Shown here: positions 51,634 through 61,137 of the stretch, in pieces | Numbering within the stretch: the first letter of the stretch is position 1 | Layout: each line of letters opens with the position of its first letter | Origin: Ensifer adhaerens | Lineage (GTDB): Bacteria; Pseudomonadota; Alphaproteobacteria; Rhizobiales; Rhizobiaceae | NCBI RefSeq assembly: GCF_001270265.1 | Contig: NZ_LGAP01000002.1 | Coordinates: 124,001 to 188,000, forward strand | Direction: 5' to 3' | Length of the DNA stretch: 64,000 bases | Translations under genes and position numbers: made by a program | Notes under the pieces: model-generated | Told to the model about the DNA's origin: nothing | Databases searched by the model: none | Seen by the model: the letters and a program-made list of their open reading frames with translations, nothing else

Positions 51634-53665
51634 TCGCTTCACCTTCGATGCGGATGATGATGTTGAGATAGGTGTCCACCTCCGCGGTCGTTCCCGGCGG
51701 GACGACGACGGTGGAATCGAGCTGCTCGACGATGGCGGGTCCCTTGAAGACGAAGCCTGCGGGCAGAGTTTCGCGGTCGTAGACGGGCGTATCGAGCGCG
51801 GCGTCGGCCGCAAACCAGACGCTCCGCCACGTTTTCGGCTCGGGTGTGAGCCCGCTCGGCTCGTGCCGGGCCAGCGACGCCTTTGGCACCATGCCGACGG
51901 CTTTCAAGTTGATGCGGAACAGGCTGACGGGCGTTTCGTCGCGACGGAAATTGTATTCGCGCTGATGCTCGCGATGAAAGGCTTCGACCAGCGGCGCGAT
52001 GTCGGCGACAGGCGACGGCGCAGAGACGGCCAGAGAGCGCCACTGCCCGAGATACATCATATCGATGCTGCGCTGGAGCACCACGTCCTTAGCCGCGACG
52101 CCTTCATGGGCAAGCCGCTCCGATGCTTCCTGTTCGAGACGGAGGAAAGCCTCCTCGATCGCCGTTGCGTCGGCGTCGGCGGCCGCCTTCAGATAGCTCT
52201 CGGAAAAATCGTGCTGCATATCGACAAGCAGGCAGCCGAGCGCCGAGGTGACGCCGGGGTTCGGCGGAACGATGACGGCGGGGATCGACAGTTCGCGGGC
52301 AATCGCCGCGCCGTGCAGCGCCCCGGCACCACCGAAGGCGACGAGCGCGAAGTCACGCGGGTCATAACCGCGGCTGATTGAGATCAGCCGCACAGCGTCC
52401 GACATGTTGGCATTGGCGACGTGGATGATCGCATCGGCCGCCGCATGGGGCTCGAGCCCGAACGGCTCGGCTACCCCTTCGCGGACCGCCTCAAGGGCAA
52501 GGTTCGCGTCGAGCGTGATCTTACCGCCGGCAAGACTGGTGCCGAGGCGGCCGAGCACGACATTGGCATCGGTATTGGTCGGCTGCCGGTTGCCCTTGGC
52601 GTAGCAGGCCGGGCCCGGATTGGCGCCGGCCGACTGCGGCCCGTTGCGCAACGATCCGGCCTCGTCGGTCCAGGCAAGCGACCCGCCGCCGGCGCCGATG
52701 GTCAGAACCTCGATCGACGAGAAACGGATCGGATATCCGAACTCGATGAACCAGTCCTTGGTGATGCGCGACTGGCCGTCATAGGCCAGCGACACATCGG
52801 TCGACGTGCCGCCCATGTCGAGGCCGATGGAGTTCCGGAAGCCGCAGAGTTCGGCAATGTACTTGCTGGCGATCGCGCCGGCGGCGATGCCGGAGCCGGC
52901 AAGACGGGCAGCAAAGTCCTCGACGCTTTTCGGCGTCATCACCCCGCCGCCGGTGTGCAGCAGCAGAAGGTCGCGCTCATAGCCTTCCTGCTGCAGCCGC
53001 TTGCCGAGCCGCGACGTGTAATCGACGACGACGGGGCTGAGCGCCGCATTGGCGACAGTCGTCGAGAAACGCTCATGTTCGAAGATCTCGGGCAGGACTT
53101 CGGACGAGGTCGATACCGGCACGCCGGGCATCACCTCCATCAGGATTTCCTTCATCCGGCGCTCGTTGGCACCGTTCATGAAGGCGTTCATGAAGCAGAC
53201 GGCGACTGCCGCGACATTGCGGCGCTTGAGAATGCGCGCCACCTCGCGTGCCTCTTCCTCGTCGAGTGAGGCGACGATCCCGCCTTGCGCGTCGACGCGC
53301 TCGGAGACCACCAGCCGGTCGCGCCTCGGCACATAGGGCGGCACCACATCCTTGTAGGTATCCCAGAGATCTTCCTTGTTGGCGCGGCGGATCTCGATCA
53401 CGTCGCGAAAGCCGCGGGTGCACACCATCGCCGTGCGCGGCAGGCGCCGCGTGATCAGGGCGTTGGTGGCAACGGTGGTACCGTGCGAGAAAAGCGCCAC
53501 TTTCGACAGATCGATGCCGGCTTTCTCGACGCCGGACATGATCCCGTCGATCGGATCGGCGGAGGACGACGTCTTTTCGACCCGGATCCGGCCCGTGGTC
53601 TCGTCCATGATGCAGATATCGGTAAAGGTGCCACCGACATCGACCGCAACGCGAAGGTTCTGCAA
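51626..53665 (-). CDS. hyuA: Hydantoinase A / ATP-dependent ring-opening subunit
   Basis: A subunit of about 679 residues with an actin-like ATPase fold. VAVDVGGTFTD is the first phosphate loop; the linker DMGGTSTDVS is the second; GGAGALHG is the third. It phosphorylates or activates the ring for hydrolysis by HyuB. The best start is the TTG at 53665, which has AGGAG 7 nt upstream and gives the family's usual N-terminus close to RVAVDVGG; in-frame ATGs at 53686 and 53704 lack ribosome sites. It follows the AraC regulator gene on the same strand after 108 bp. Confidence 0.9.
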   Translation of the reverse strand: MQNLRVAVDVGGTFTDICIMDETTGRIRVEKTSSSADPIDGIMSGVEKAGIDLSKVALFSHGTTVATNALITRRLPRTAMVCTRGFRDVIEIRRANKEDLWDTYKDVVPPYVPRRDRLVVSERVDAQGGIVASLDEEEAREVARILKRRNVAAVAVCFMNAFMNGANERRMKEILMEVMPGVPVSTSSEVLPEIFEHERFSTTVANAALSPVVVDYTSRLGKRLQQEGYERDLLLLHTGGGVMTPKSVEDFAARLAGSGIAAGAIASKYIAELCGFRNSIGLDMGGTSTDVSLAYDGQSRITKDWFIEFGYPIRFSSIEVLTIGAGGGSLAWTDEAGSLRNGPQSAGANPGPACYAKGNRQPTNTDANVVLGRLGTSLAGGKITLDANLALEAVREGVAEPFGLEPHAAADAIIHVANANMSDAVRLISISRGYDPRDFALVAFGGAGALHGAAIARELSIPAVIVPPNPGVTSALGCLLVDMQHDFSESYLKAAADADATAIEEAFLRLEQEASERLAHEGVAAKDVVLQRSIDMMYLGQWRSLAVSAPSPVADIAPLVEAFHREHQREYNFRRDETPVSLFRINLKAVGMVPKASLARHEPSGLTPEPKTWRSVWFAADAALDTPVYDRETLPAGFVFKGPAIVEQLDSTVVVPPGTTAEVDTYLNIIIRIEGEANV

Positions 53666-53773
53666 AATCCGTCTCCTGTCTTTCATCCGTTGAAAATCGG
53701 GCAAGGCTTCGCCCTTCGCCCATTCGGGCGTGCGATCACCTTGTGTCTTCCTAGAGTTTGTCGGCTGCCCGGC

Positions 53774-54739
53774 TCAGCCGCTGGGGCTCCCCAGGCTATA
53801 GCGCTCGCGCGCTTCGCTCGGGCTGTAGCCGAAATGTGCCTTGTAGTGGCGGCTGAGCTGCGCATGGTCGCTGAAGCCAAGCGCATAGGCGATTTCCGAA
53901 ACCAGCTTGCGGCAACACGGATCGCGCAGCATCTCGTCGCAGCGCAGAAGCCGCTGGACCCGGATCCATTGGCATACGGAAGTGCCTTGCCGCTTCATCA
54001 GCTGATGCAGGTAGCGCACCGAGATACCGCAGGCATCGGCGATCGCCTGCGGCCCGAGATCGGTCCGGGCAAGATTGGCACGGATGTAGCTCTCGACGCG
54101 ATGGAGGTGGCCGACCTGAACCGAGCCGGCATCGGACGTCAGCATGCGCTCGTCGGCGGTGAGCGACATTGCGAGAATATCGACCAGATGTTTGCCGGTC
54201 ATGTCGCGGGCGGGGGCATCCATCTCGACAAGCCGCGGCGCGATCAACCGGATCATATCGACGAACAAGGCGCCGGTGCCCCGGGTCGAATCGAAGCTGA
54301 GTGATGCGATGCGCTCGGGCAGGCCGACACGCGGGCGCAGCGTGGCGATCGGCACCTTCAGCACCCAAAGCATGTTCTTCGCGGCATAGCTGAACTCATA
54401 GGGCAGATGGCTGCGCTCGACGAGGAAGGCGCCCGGCTTGCAGCGCACCGCCTTGCCGCTCTGCTCGAAACTGATCTCCGCTTTCTCGGGCACGGTGATC
54501 AGGTAGCTTTCTTCGCGTTCATGCAGCAGATGCCGCTTCTGTCGTCGGTAGAGAAGCCCGTCGGATTCCAGTCGCGACAGCGACACCGCGCCGAGATCCC
54601 AGACGTTCAGCTCGCCGGAAAACTCCGCCGAATTCTGGAAGCGCAGGTCGAGTGGGAAGTAGGTGCTCGACACCGCCTCGTCCCAATAGCGCTTGCGCTC
54701 GAACGCAACCGTGCCTGCCGTGGAATAACTCACGTCCAT
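53774..54739 (-). CDS. AraC-family transcriptional regulator (FeaR-like sensor domain)
   Basis: A 321-residue regulator. Residues 1-190 form the AraC_binding_2 (FeaR/NphR-like) sensor, and the C-terminal 100 residues form the AraC helix-turn-helix pair ending LGFSDHAQLSRHYKAHFGYSPSEARER. GGGAGCTTCG precedes the ATG. It is directly upstream of hyuAB and downstream of the amidase unit on the same strand, so it is well placed to control the cyclic-amide cluster. The effector is unknown. The 240 bp upstream hold its promoter and no other gene. Confidence 0.9.
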   Translation of the reverse strand: MDVSYSTAGTVAFERKRYWDEAVSSTYFPLDLRFQNSAEFSGELNVWDLGAVSLSRLESDGLLYRRQKRHLLHEREESYLITVPEKAEISFEQSGKAVRCKPGAFLVERSHLPYEFSYAAKNMLWVLKVPIATLRPRVGLPERIASLSFDSTRGTGALFVDMIRLIAPRLVEMDAPARDMTGKHLVDILAMSLTADERMLTSDAGSVQVGHLHRVESYIRANLARTDLGPQAIADACGISVRYLHQLMKRQGTSVCQWIRVQRLLRCDEMLRDPCCRKLVSEIAYALGFSDHAQLSRHYKAHFGYSPSEARERYSLGSPSG

Positions 54740-54979
54740 GCGAAGCTCCCATCCAGTCCGCCGTCCGTTCGCTTCGGCTGTTCCCGTGTTGCCGATGCGA
54801 CGGCCGATCGCGGCCTATTTTTCCTGACCGGCCACCGTGGACGTCGCGGCCTCTTCAGGGCCTTTGCGACCGGCGTTTCCGGAAGGTCGTCAAGCAGTAG
54901 ACTATGCCTTTCCCGCCCCGGCTAGTCGCAAAGTGCGCTTGCTCTTGTCGCTGGGCGTGTTCGCAGGGCAATGAGCACC

Positions 54980-56347
54980 TCAATCGGCGCGCACGACCGC
55001 TTCCGCCGCAAGCGCCATCGACAAGAGATGCGCGTCGTGATGCGGCTGGGCGGAAAGGAGCAGGCCGACCGGCATGCCGGCCTCCCCGCTACCGCAGGGC
55101 AGCGAGACGCCGCACCAGTCGAGAAAATTGCCAATCGAGGTGTTTCGCAGGGTGCGGGCGTTGGTTTCGACAAACAAAGCATCGTCAGTGAGAAGCGGCG
55201 CCATGGGAGGCGCCACGTGGGCGACCGTAGGATAGGCGATAAGCTCTTTCGGCCCAACGCTGGCCGCGACGTCGGCGATCAGCGCCTCGCGTATCTCAAG
55301 CGTGGCGATGTAATCGGAAAGGCTGATCCCCTGCCCGAGCCGTGCCCGTGCCACGACGCGCTGGTCCATCGATGCCGCCTGCGGGCCTTCCAACCGCTCG
55401 CGATGCAGCGCGAAGGCCTCGGCCGTGACCAGAGGCCCGTGCCGCGCCATTGTCTCAAAAATACGTGCGAATGCCGGAAACGGTTGGCGGCGGATACGGG
55501 CGCCGGCCCGTTCCAGCCGGTCGAGGGCTGCTTCGAAAGCGGAAACGACACCGTCTTCGACGCCGTCGAAGACCACCGTTGTCGGCACTACGATCGACAG
55601 GCCCTCGAGACTGCCGCGACGGATTTCCGGCGCGGGCAGGCCGCGCATCGCGGCATCGACCCAGACGGCATCCTGCACCGTGCGGCAGAGGGGACCAAGC
55701 GAATCGAGGCTCTTGGACAGCGGAAAGACGCCGCGCATGGAATAGCGGCCCCGGGTCGCCTTATAGCCGACGATACCGTTGAAGGCGGCGGGGATACGGA
55801 TCGACCCGCCCGTATCCGTGCCGATCGACACGGGCACAAGGTCGGCCGCAACCGCAACGCCGGAGCCCGACGACGAGCCACCCGGCAGCCGATCGACGTC
55901 GCGTGCGCGCGGATTGCGCGGCGTGCCGTAATGCGGGTTGATGCCGAGCCCGGAAAAGGCGAACTCGCTCATGTTGACCCGGCCGATGCTGACCAGGCCG
56001 GCATGGGCAAGCGCCGTCACCACGGCCGCGTCTTCTTGCGCCGCCAGCGCGTCCTTCAGCACGGCTGATCCCGCCGTCGTCGGAACGCCGGCGATCGCAA
56101 ATAGGTCCTTCCAGGCGACGGGAATTCCGTCGAGAAGCCCCAGCGAACGGCCTGCCGCAATGCGCCGGGCGGAGGCGCCAGCCTCGTGTAACGCCCGCTC
56201 CGGCAAAACAGTGGTGAAAATCGTCTGGTCGTCGTGGTTGCGGATCCGGTCGAGCGTCCAGCCTGCCAGATCGCGCGGATCGAGCGCACCGGATTGCAGC
56301 AGCGCGGAAAGCTGCGCGATCGACCGTCCGCCAAGATCCTGCGTCAT
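54980..56347 (-). CDS. Amidase (amidase signature family)
   Basis: A 455-residue amidase. The Ser-cisSer-Lys triad is Lys80 (VAWKDLF), cis-Ser158 in GGSSSGSG (156-163) and the nucleophile Ser182 in TDTGGSIRIPA (178-188). Enzymes of this family hydrolyse half-amides, carboxamides, allophanate or Gln-tRNA amides. The start has GAGGGAAACGCG, and it is 11 bp after the signal-less binding-protein gene. In a cluster with a cyclic imide hydrolase-like protein, a half-amidase role (ring-opened half-amide to dicarboxylate plus ammonia) is the simplest reading; inference. It is not GatA, which has a specific context and length of about 490 residues. Confidence 0.9.
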   Translation of the reverse strand: MTQDLGGRSIAQLSALLQSGALDPRDLAGWTLDRIRNHDDQTIFTTVLPERALHEAGASARRIAAGRSLGLLDGIPVAWKDLFAIAGVPTTAGSAVLKDALAAQEDAAVVTALAHAGLVSIGRVNMSEFAFSGLGINPHYGTPRNPRARDVDRLPGGSSSGSGVAVAADLVPVSIGTDTGGSIRIPAAFNGIVGYKATRGRYSMRGVFPLSKSLDSLGPLCRTVQDAVWVDAAMRGLPAPEIRRGSLEGLSIVVPTTVVFDGVEDGVVSAFEAALDRLERAGARIRRQPFPAFARIFETMARHGPLVTAEAFALHRERLEGPQAASMDQRVVARARLGQGISLSDYIATLEIREALIADVAASVGPKELIAYPTVAHVAPPMAPLLTDDALFVETNARTLRNTSIGNFLDWCGVSLPCGSGEAGMPVGLLLSAQPHHDAHLLSMALAAEAVVRAD

Positions 56348-56358
56348 CGCGTTTCCCT

Positions 56359-57579
56359 CTATCTCTCGACCAACTGCATCCAGCGGCGGACCAGATAATT
56401 GTGTTCGTCCATGGTGGTGTTCCAGACCGCGATGCAGTTGGCGCGCTGCCAGTAGGAACCGCCGCTTCGGACCGATCCCGCCCGGATGCGAATGGTGCCG
56501 TCCGGGCCCGGCAGGTCGCATGCCGCAGGCAGGCCGCCATACCAGTAGTCCCACTCGGCCACCGACATGAATTGCCGCGAGCGCTCAGGCGTCGAGATGT
56601 AATAGCCTTGGCGTGCGACGACCGAGCCCGGCCAGCCGGAAATCCACCAGTTAAGATAGTCGTAGGCGACGTCGCGCATGCGGCCCGAGAGATGACGCGC
56701 CAGGCACAGCCCGCCATGCCAGGCGCGATAACCTTCCGCCGGCACCGCCTGTTCCACCGGAACGCCTTGGCCGTTGAGAATGCTGATGCCCGTGGACCAC
56801 ATGCTCTGGATATCGGTCTCGCCGCGCACCATCAACCGCGCCGCATCTTCGGCCGTGCGCCAGAAGGCGCGGAAATAACCGTTCTTCTTGCGCTCCTCCA
56901 AGAGCCCGATCAGCCGGTCGATCTCGTCGACCGTCATGCTGCCGATATTGTCGAACGACATCAGCCCGGACGCCTGTGCGGCAAGGGCGGCATCGAAGAT
57001 GCCGATCGCCGGCTCGTCGACGAGGGCCGCGCGCCCTGCCCAGCGCTCGTCGAGCAGCGCCGCCCAGCTGTTCATCGACACCGTATTGGGCGCAACATCT
57101 GTCCGATAGGCAAAGCTGTCGAAATTGTGCGTCGTCGGCAGCATCGAGATCGTGCTTGATGGCGTGTCGCCCAGTTCGAGATTGGGCTGCACGAACAGCT
57201 TCTTGACCGGCGCATCCCCCTGCCCCAGGCGGGCATTCGGGCCGATATGGCCGGTCTTGGTCAGATCGTTGATCTCGTTCCAGAGCGTGATACGGCCGAT
57301 ATCGATCGGCTGGATCGCCCGCCAGTACCAGACGATATCGAGGTTATGGAAACACTGGTCGTAGATGTCGTAACTATCAGGCTCCTGCGCCGCTTTGTGC
57401 TGGGTCGTCAGGAAGTCGTTGTTGTCGAAGACGACATCGATGCCGAGATCCGCCTCGGCGCGGACCCGCAGCTCCTCCAGCAACGAGATCGCCGTGCCGA
57501 GCACGCGCAGGCGTGGACGACCTGCGAGATGAAGGGCTGGTGTCGCTGTTGTCGCTTGGTCAGGCTGGTGTTTGCTCAT
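56359..57579 (-). CDS. Solute-binding-protein-like protein without signal peptide
   Basis: A 406-residue protein of the PotD/AfuA-type extracellular binding-protein fold, similar in its C-terminal half to the secreted binding protein at 61182-62414 (GYYxSTPER...WYGGLP; GSYWQRANCIAVW...DEHNYLVRRWMQL). It begins MSKHQPDQATTATPALHLAGRPRLRVLG: there is no hydrophobic core, Tat motif or lipobox, so it should remain in the cytoplasm. The start codon overlaps the CobW stop by 4 nt (ATGA), which fixes it and excludes a lost signal peptide upstream. It may be a cytoplasmic ligand-binding or carrier protein for the same substrate, or a duplicated gene under decay. Confidence 0.82.
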   Translation of the reverse strand: MSKHQPDQATTATPALHLAGRPRLRVLGTAISLLEELRVRAEADLGIDVVFDNNDFLTTQHKAAQEPDSYDIYDQCFHNLDIVWYWRAIQPIDIGRITLWNEINDLTKTGHIGPNARLGQGDAPVKKLFVQPNLELGDTPSSTISMLPTTHNFDSFAYRTDVAPNTVSMNSWAALLDERWAGRAALVDEPAIGIFDAALAAQASGLMSFDNIGSMTVDEIDRLIGLLEERKKNGYFRAFWRTAEDAARLMVRGETDIQSMWSTGISILNGQGVPVEQAVPAEGYRAWHGGLCLARHLSGRMRDVAYDYLNWWISGWPGSVVARQGYYISTPERSRQFMSVAEWDYWYGGLPAACDLPGPDGTIRIRAGSVRSGGSYWQRANCIAVWNTTMDEHNYLVRRWMQLVER

Positions 57580-58655
57580 GAAGACGACTGACGTTCCTGA
57601 AGACTGCGTTTCGGGACGGCCGCGGCCTCGGCTGGCGACCGGTCGAGGGCGAATGCCTCGAACGATCGTTTCAGCAGGCCAACGTCCAGACCGTCAACAA
57701 TAAAGACGATGCGCGAGCGGCGATCCTCGTCTGGCCACCGCTCCATGTGCACCGGCGTATGCACCAGGTGCTGAACGCCATGAATGGCGACCGGGCGCTC
57801 CTCGCCGGCAATGTTGAGAATGCCCTTCACCCGCAGCACCTTTTCGCCGTGGCGGTTCAACAGCATCGTTAGCCAGATACCGAAGGCCGTCCAGTCGATG
57901 GCGCGCTCCACCGTCATCACGAAGGAGGTCACCGCCGATTGATGAACGGCACCTTCCGCCGTTGTCAGCTGAACCGGTGCCTCGCAGTAGAAGCCGCTTG
58001 ACGATTGTAGCGCCGCTGCGCGCAGGCTGAGGTTCTCGTCAACGAGGTCGGCAACATCGAAGGACGGATCGGTCGCCGTCAGAAGCGGCGCGTCCGGATT
58101 GATGCCGCGCAGTTTCTCGACAAGACTGACGACGTCGCCGGCTGGCGCCAGGTCGACTTTGGTGATGACCAGCCGATCCGCGACCGCGGCCTGGCGGTTG
58201 GATTCGACATAGGTGCCGAGCTGGCTAAGCCCGTTGACCGCATCGACGGTGGTGATCACGTTACCGGGGCGAAAATGGTGGCGCAGAACCGAGTCGGATT
58301 TGATCGTCGACAGCACCGGGAATGGATCGGCAAGCCCGGTGCTTTCAACGACGATGCGACGGAAAGGCGGGACCAGCCCGCGCTCCCGCTTCGAATGCAG
58401 GTCCTTGATCGCATCGGCCAGCTCGCCGCGCACCGTGCAGCAGAGACAGCCCGATTGTAAGAGCACCATGGTGTCGTCGATGCGCTCGACCAGGTGATGG
58501 TCGAGGCCGACCTCTCCGAATTCGTTGATGAGAACGGCGGCGTCCGAAAGGGCCGGATCGGCGAGCAGACGTGCAAGCAGCGTCGTCTTGCCGGAGCCGA
58601 GGAAGCCCGTGAGCAGGTTGATCGGGGTCAGCAGCGGGACCTGTGGTTCAGTCAT
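57576..58655 (-). CDS. CobW/COG0523 family GTPase metallochaperone
   Basis: A 359-residue G3E GTPase. The P-loop is GFLGSGKTT (about 17-25), the metal-binding motif is GCLCCTV near 69-75 (CxCC), the switch region is ESTGLADP and the G4 motif is TKVD. The C-terminal CobW domain follows (GEKVLRVKGILNI). These proteins deliver Zn, Co, Fe or Mn to client enzymes. It overlaps the CxxC small protein by 8 nt and the binding-protein-like gene by 4 nt. Clients here could be the NodB-fold metal hydrolase or other metal enzymes in the cluster; inference. Confidence 0.92.
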   Translation of the reverse strand: MTEPQVPLLTPINLLTGFLGSGKTTLLARLLADPALSDAAVLINEFGEVGLDHHLVERIDDTMVLLQSGCLCCTVRGELADAIKDLHSKRERGLVPPFRRIVVESTGLADPFPVLSTIKSDSVLRHHFRPGNVITTVDAVNGLSQLGTYVESNRQAAVADRLVITKVDLAPAGDVVSLVEKLRGINPDAPLLTATDPSFDVADLVDENLSLRAAALQSSSGFYCEAPVQLTTAEGAVHQSAVTSFVMTVERAIDWTAFGIWLTMLLNRHGEKVLRVKGILNIAGEERPVAIHGVQHLVHTPVHMERWPDEDRRSRIVFIVDGLDVGLLKRSFEAFALDRSPAEAAAVPKRSLQERQSSS

Positions 58656-58980
58656 CGATCGCAACCTCCGCGGCGACAATCAGCGTCGGGTCGAGCGGAT
58701 CGCAAGGGCGGCCGCAGAGCCGTTCGGCGGCCGGCCAGAGATGGCCGAGATCCTCGATGATCTCGCTTTTGCCGGTGCGGGTGGAAAGCACGAAGGATGC
58801 ACCCTGCCAATCCGATATGGTCAGGCCGAAACGTGCCAGCATCGCATTGGCGATCCGCACGCGATTGGCGCGTTCGCGCCGTCGATCGATGCGCTCGACA
58901 TTGCGGGTATAGACGCCTGGCCGCGCCACGGCATCGGCCCAGTGTTCGTTGCCTCCAAGGACGCCGCAGAGAGAGCACAT
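58648..58980 (-). CDS. Hypothetical protein with N-terminal CxxC motif
   Basis: A 110-residue protein starting MCSLCGVLGGNEHW, with a CxxC at residues 2-5 and a nearby His, a possible zinc-binding site. The remainder is helical and basic (NVERIDRRRERANRVRIANAML). It overlaps the CobW gene by 8 nt and follows the deacetylase-like gene after a hairpin-containing gap. GGATGAAGCG lies before the start. The tight coupling to CobW suggests a metal-related partner or client. No named family is recognised. Confidence 0.65.
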   Translation of the reverse strand: MCSLCGVLGGNEHWADAVARPGVYTRNVERIDRRRERANRVRIANAMLARFGLTISDWQGASFVLSTRTGKSEIIEDLGHLWPAAERLCGRPCDPLDPTLIVAAEVAIDD

Positions 58981-59003
58981 CGCTTCATCCAGCCTGTCTG
59001 ATG

Positions 59004-59030
59004 GACAGGGGCGGTCAAGCCACCCCTGTC
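59004..59030 (-). other. Intergenic hairpin between deacetylase-like and CxxC genes
   Basis: GACAGGGG (59004-59011) pairs with CCCCTGTC (59023-59030) across an 11-nt loop just after the stop of the deacetylase-like gene. There is no T-run, so it is more likely an mRNA-stability or processing element inside the operon than a full terminator. Confidence 0.4.
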
Positions 59031-59036
59031 GGTGGA

Positions 59037-59918
59037 TCACTTCTTGCGCGGGAAGCGCTTGGCGAAATCGTCGGCGATTTCGTTCATGGTCACGAACTTC
59101 ACGCCGGGATGCTTGATCATGTGCGCATAGAGCCGCTCGAGCATCATCAGCACCTGTGGGCGCCCGGCAACGTCAGGATGGATGGTAATCGGAAACACCG
59201 CATAGTCCATCTCGCGATAGACCCAGTCGAACTGGTCGCGCCAGATCTGTTCGATGTCATGCGGATTGACGAAGCCGTGGCTGTTCGGCGACTTCTTGAT
59301 GAACATCATCGGCGGCAGGTCGTCGAGGTACCAGGAGGCCGGGATTTCGATCAGATCGGTTTCCTTGCCGCGCTGCAGCGGCACCATCCAGTCGGACGGC
59401 TTCTTGGAGTAGTCGATCTTGGTCCACTTGTCGCCGACACGGACATAATAGGGCGTGAAGTCGTTGTGCATCAGCGAGTGGTCGTACTTGATGCCGCGCT
59501 CCAGTAGCAGCTCGTTGGTGACGTTCGAAAACTCCCACCACGGCGCGACATACCCGGTCGGCCGCTTGCCCGAGAGCTTGGTGACGAGATCGATGCACTT
59601 GTCGAGGACTTCGGTCTCCTGCTCGCGCGTCATGGCGATCGGGTTTTCATGGGTATAGCCGTGAATGCCGATCTCGTGGCCGGCGTCGGCAACGGCTTGC
59701 ATCTGTTCCGGGAAGGTCTCGATCGAATGGCCGGGGATGAACCAGGTGGTCTTGATGCCGAAGCGCTCGAACAGTTTCAGCAAGCGCGGGCTGCCGACTT
59801 CGCCGGCGAAAAGGCCGCGCGAAACATCATCAGGCGAATCCTCGCCCCCATAGGAACCGAGCCAGCCGGCGACCGCGTCGACGTCGATGCCGAAGCTGCA
59901 GAGGATTTCCTTGGCCAT
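59037..59918 (-). CDS. Polysaccharide deacetylase-family hydrolase (cyclic imide hydrolase-like)
   Basis: A 293-residue NodB-fold metal hydrolase without signal peptide. Metal ligands are Asp12/Asp14 (FGIDVDA) and the His-x3-His pair His86/His90 ([10 protein letters not shown]). Conserved stretches [17 protein letters not shown] and [12 protein letters not shown] match the PuuE/HpPgdA/imidase branch, which in relatives such as Blastobacter opens cyclic imides (succinimide, glutarimide, hydantoins) rather than deacetylating sugars. AAGGAGACATACC precedes the ATG. The neighbouring amidase and HyuAB support a ring-opening role; the exact substrate is inferred. Confidence 0.88.
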   Translation of the reverse strand: MAKEILCSFGIDVDAVAGWLGSYGGEDSPDDVSRGLFAGEVGSPRLLKLFERFGIKTTWFIPGHSIETFPEQMQAVADAGHEIGIHGYTHENPIAMTREQETEVLDKCIDLVTKLSGKRPTGYVAPWWEFSNVTNELLLERGIKYDHSLMHNDFTPYYVRVGDKWTKIDYSKKPSDWMVPLQRGKETDLIEIPASWYLDDLPPMMFIKKSPNSHGFVNPHDIEQIWRDQFDWVYREMDYAVFPITIHPDVAGRPQVLMMLERLYAHMIKHPGVKFVTMNEIADDFAKRFPRKK

Positions 59919-59951
59919 GGTATGTCTCCTTCGTGTTTCTCGTTCGAAAAG

Positions 59952-61058
59952 TCAGGCTGGGATGACCGTGGCTTCGCCCGGTTGCCAGCTCAGAAGAATG
60001 TCCGCGCCGACGGGGAAGGCGTCGGGCTGGTACTTGTCGACATGCGCTTCGAGCGAGACGGTGCGCCCGTCCGCAAGCGCCGCCGTCAGGTGGGACACGT
60101 GGCCGACCACGTCGAACCGGCGCACGCTGGCGCCGACGACGTTGCCGCCGACCGTATGAGCAATCTGCTCACGCGAAACCCGGGCAGCCGGATGCACCTC
60201 GATCGCTTCGGCCGGGATGACGACATTGACCCGCGACCTCGCGGAAAGCGTGCCGTTCGGGCGGCCGGAAAGCTGACCGAGCGGCGTTGAAACCAGCATC
60301 CGGTCGTCCGATGCGCCATCAACTTCGCCTTGGAAGATCGTGTTGTTGCCGATGAACTGGGCGACGAAGGCCGTGTTCGGCCGGGTATAGAGCTGGTGCG
60401 GCGGGCTGATCTGCTCGACCTTGCCCTGGTTCATCACGACGATGCGGTCAGAAAGCGCCAAGGCTTCGGACTGGGCATGGGTCACGAAGACGAAGGTGAC
60501 GCCGAGCGTCTTCTGCAGCAGTTTCAGTTCGTTCTGGATCGCCTTGCGCAGATTGGCGTCCAGCGCGCCGAGCGGCTCGTCGAGCAGAAGAATGTCCGGC
60601 TCGACGACAAGCCCGCGGGCCAGCGCGATCCGCTGGCGCTGCCCGCCGGAGAGTCTATCCGGCTTCTTCTCCGCAATGTCCTCCAGCCCGAGCGTCGCCA
60701 GGATACGGTCGACCTTGGCATCCCGTTCGGCCTTTGCCATGCCCTTGACGTCGAGTCCGTAGCCGACATTGCGGCGCACTGTCATATGGGGAAAGAGCGC
60801 GTAACTCTGGAAGATCATCGACGTCGGCCGGTGCTCCGGTCGGATGTCATTCATGCGCTTGCCCTTGATCAGCATCTCGCCGGAAGAGATCGATTCGAAG
60901 CCGGCGATCATGCGCAGCGTCGTCGTCTTGCCGCAGCCTGAGGGCCCGAGAAACGCGATGAACTCGCCCTTGGAAACCGACAGGTTGAAATCGATCACGG
61001 CGGGGGTGCCGTTGTCGTAGACCTTGCCGACATTGTTGAGTTCGAGGTCGAAGATCAT
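59952..61058 (-). CDS. ABC transporter ATP-binding protein (PotA-like)
   Basis: A 368-residue ATPase with Walker A GPSGCGKTT (about 37-45), signature [15 protein letters not shown], Walker B ILLLDEP, the switch His in FVTHAQSEALALSD, and a C-terminal TOBE_2 domain as in PotA/PotG. It energises uptake of the ligand of the secreted binding protein encoded upstream. The start at MIFDLEL has CGGAGAGCC. No permease genes lie between it and the binding protein; they may be beyond the right edge. Confidence 0.93.
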   Translation of the reverse strand: MIFDLELNNVGKVYDNGTPAVIDFNLSVSKGEFIAFLGPSGCGKTTTLRMIAGFESISSGEMLIKGKRMNDIRPEHRPTSMIFQSYALFPHMTVRRNVGYGLDVKGMAKAERDAKVDRILATLGLEDIAEKKPDRLSGGQRQRIALARGLVVEPDILLLDEPLGALDANLRKAIQNELKLLQKTLGVTFVFVTHAQSEALALSDRIVVMNQGKVEQISPPHQLYTRPNTAFVAQFIGNNTIFQGEVDGASDDRMLVSTPLGQLSGRPNGTLSARSRVNVVIPAEAIEVHPAARVSREQIAHTVGGNVVGASVRRFDVVGHVSHLTAALADGRTVSLEAHVDKYQPDAFPVGADILLSWQPGEATVIPA

Positions 61059-61137
61059 CGTGGCTCTCCGGAGCTTGCTGAAATTGCTGGTATCGGGCGC
61101 GTGGCCGCACGGTGGTTCGCGGAAGGGCCACGCGCCT

